In this document: in pieces, positions 59,041-59,844 of the stretch | How positions within the stretch are numbered: position 1 is the first letter of the stretch | How the letters are laid out: the number at the start of each line of letters is the position of its first letter | Assembly: GCA_017503015.1 (NCBI GenBank) | Contig: JAFVTX010000028.1 | Coordinates: 1 to 59,844, forward strand | DNA: 59,844 nt | Reading direction: 5' to 3' | Source: Fibrobacter sp. | Lineage (GTDB): Bacteria > Fibrobacterota > Fibrobacteria > Fibrobacterales > Fibrobacteraceae | Made by a program: the position numbers and the translations under genes | Notes under the pieces: generated by a model | Databases searched by the model: none | What the model was told of the DNA's origin: nothing | The model's input: only the letters and a program-made list of their open reading frames with translations

Positions 59041-59844
59041 ATGAGAAAGTCTTTCCAGCGTGTCATTGCTCCAATGTCCCTGAGCTTGCCGAAGGGTCGG
59101 CTCATAACCATCTTTATGTTGGCGGCAATCTTTGCCCTTTCCGCCTGCGACGATTCGTCGTCGGCAAGTGATGACAATAAAGAATCATCTGCTGTTGAGT
59201 CGTCTTCAAGTGTAAAGAGTTCCTCCGATGATTCGGTTGGTTCAACAATCGTGTCTAGCAATAGTGCAAAAAATGAACAAGGCAACGATTCCACTGAAAA
59301 GAACAACTCGTCTAATGGAAAGAGTAGCAGTAGCGGTTCAGACAAAAATAAAGTTGGTGTTTCTAGTAGTTCTACGGTAAATACAACAGAACCAGAGTCA
59401 AGTTCTTCAGATGTTGTGGCAGGATCTCGTTGTGAAAAGGAGGGCGATTCCGTATATACGCAATGGGGTACTGCTGACAAGATGTATGTTGTGAAATGTG
59501 TGGATGGCAGGTGGAAAGCTGTTCGGTATTTTCGCTTGGATAGTAGCCAAGTAGTTCAAAAGACTCGTGAAGAGAAAGAAGGTCTCGACAGTGTGTTCAA
59601 CCCCGATGTGGCATATGGCGAATTCAAGGATGAACGCGACGGACATATATACAAGACAATTACTTTTGTTGATGGGGGCAACACGCGGACGATGTTTGCC
59701 CAAAACTTGAATTACGGCACGTTTGTGAAATTAGGGGAGGAATCTGATGCAGAGGTGCAGAAGCATTGTTACGATGATGACGAATGGTATTGTGATCACT
59801 TTTTTGGCGGACTTTACACGTGGAGTGAAGCCTTTGGTTTGCCA
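59041..59844 (+). CDS. FISUC-domain lipoprotein with long Ser-rich linker (cut by window edge)
   Basis: 268 codons open to the window end. The lipoprotein signal ends FALSAC after a hydrophobic ITIFMLAAIF. About 90 residues of Ser/Asn/Asp linker follow, then a small Cys-containing domain (CEKEGDSVYTQWGTADKMYV and VKCVDGRWKA). The FISUC domain then starts (GEFKDERDGHIYKTITFVD, MFAQNLNYG, CDHFFGGLYTWSEAFGLP). Function unknown. The extended N-terminus contains the translated repeat sequence MSLSLPKGR, so the true start could be a later ATG (59074 or 59116). Confidence 0.88.
   Translation, partial: MRKSFQRVIAPMSLSLPKGRLITIFMLAAIFALSACDDSSSASDDNKESSAVESSSSVKSSSDDSVGSTIVSSNSAKNEQGNDSTEKNNSSNGKSSSSGSDKNKVGVSSSSTVNTTEPESSSSDVVAGSRCEKEGDSVYTQWGTADKMYVVKCVDGRWKAVRYFRLDSSQVVQKTREEKEGLDSVFNPDVAYGEFKDERDGHIYKTITFVDGGNTRTMFAQNLNYGTFVKLGEESDAEVQKHCYDDDEWYCDHFFGGLYTWSEAFGLP

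Overview
The window is almost certainly from a Fibrobacter (Fibrobacterota) chromosome. Three signs point there. There are two lipoproteins with the Fibrobacter-specific FISUC paralogous domain (4634-5242 and 59041-59844). There is a secreted family 45 cellulase with a Ser-rich linker. Poly-Ser linkers recur on lipoproteins and surface proteins. Both window edges cut genes: tuf (EF-Tu) at the left, on the minus strand, and a FISUC lipoprotein at the right.

Layout. 0-7 kb: tuf start, GH45 cellulase, murJ, a lipid A-type acyltransferase, a FISUC lipoprotein, a DUF975 membrane protein and an exported DUF4434 protein. 7-18 kb: aspartokinase with a long leader, a sigma-54 activator ATPase without a sensor domain, an outer-membrane barrel protein, a GT2 glycosyltransferase plus a DUF6056-like membrane protein, then a minus-strand run of ECF sigma factor, propeller surface protein, lipoprotein and cca. 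18-26 kb: housekeeping genes dsbD, glgA, folE, a nitroreductase, argA and a lipoprotein FKBP. 26-33 kb: two very large surface proteins with a related C-terminal module. 33-40 kb: hemW, a membrane cyclase, tRNA-Gly(GCC), an unusual array of structured non-coding units, hipBA and a rhomboid. 39.6-42.8 kb: anaerobic ribonucleotide reductase genes, with the glycyl-radical domain on its own 48-residue ORF, controlled by a pair of NrdR boxes. 43.7-52.2 kb: an island of exported redox-type enzymes (ABM monooxygenase, two flavodoxins, amidohydrolase, two aldo/keto reductases) with LysR and TetR regulators and a HEPN-MNT toxin-antitoxin pair. 52.2-56.7 kb: a PiT transporter-PhoB-PhoR operon framed by a perfect 30-bp direct repeat. 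56.7-58.7 kb: FMN reductase, radical SAM protein and HxlR regulator.

The most unusual material is non-coding or split. (1) Downstream of tRNA-Gly are three tandem units of about 225-290 bp. Each starts with an intrinsic terminator, carries stems whose sequences differ but whose pairing is kept, and ends in a copy of the tRNA 3' end. (2) The class III RNR catalytic subunit ends before the glycyl-radical site, which sits in a separate ORF with its own strong ribosome binding site. nrdG then has no normal start codon and probably begins at ACG. (3) A palindrome recurs upstream of the ABM operon, the LysR gene and the second flavodoxin gene, which suggests a small regulon. (4) Many spacers consist of degenerate repeats with a 7-bp period.

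All calls were made by reading the sequence and recognising families by eye. No database search or folding program was run.
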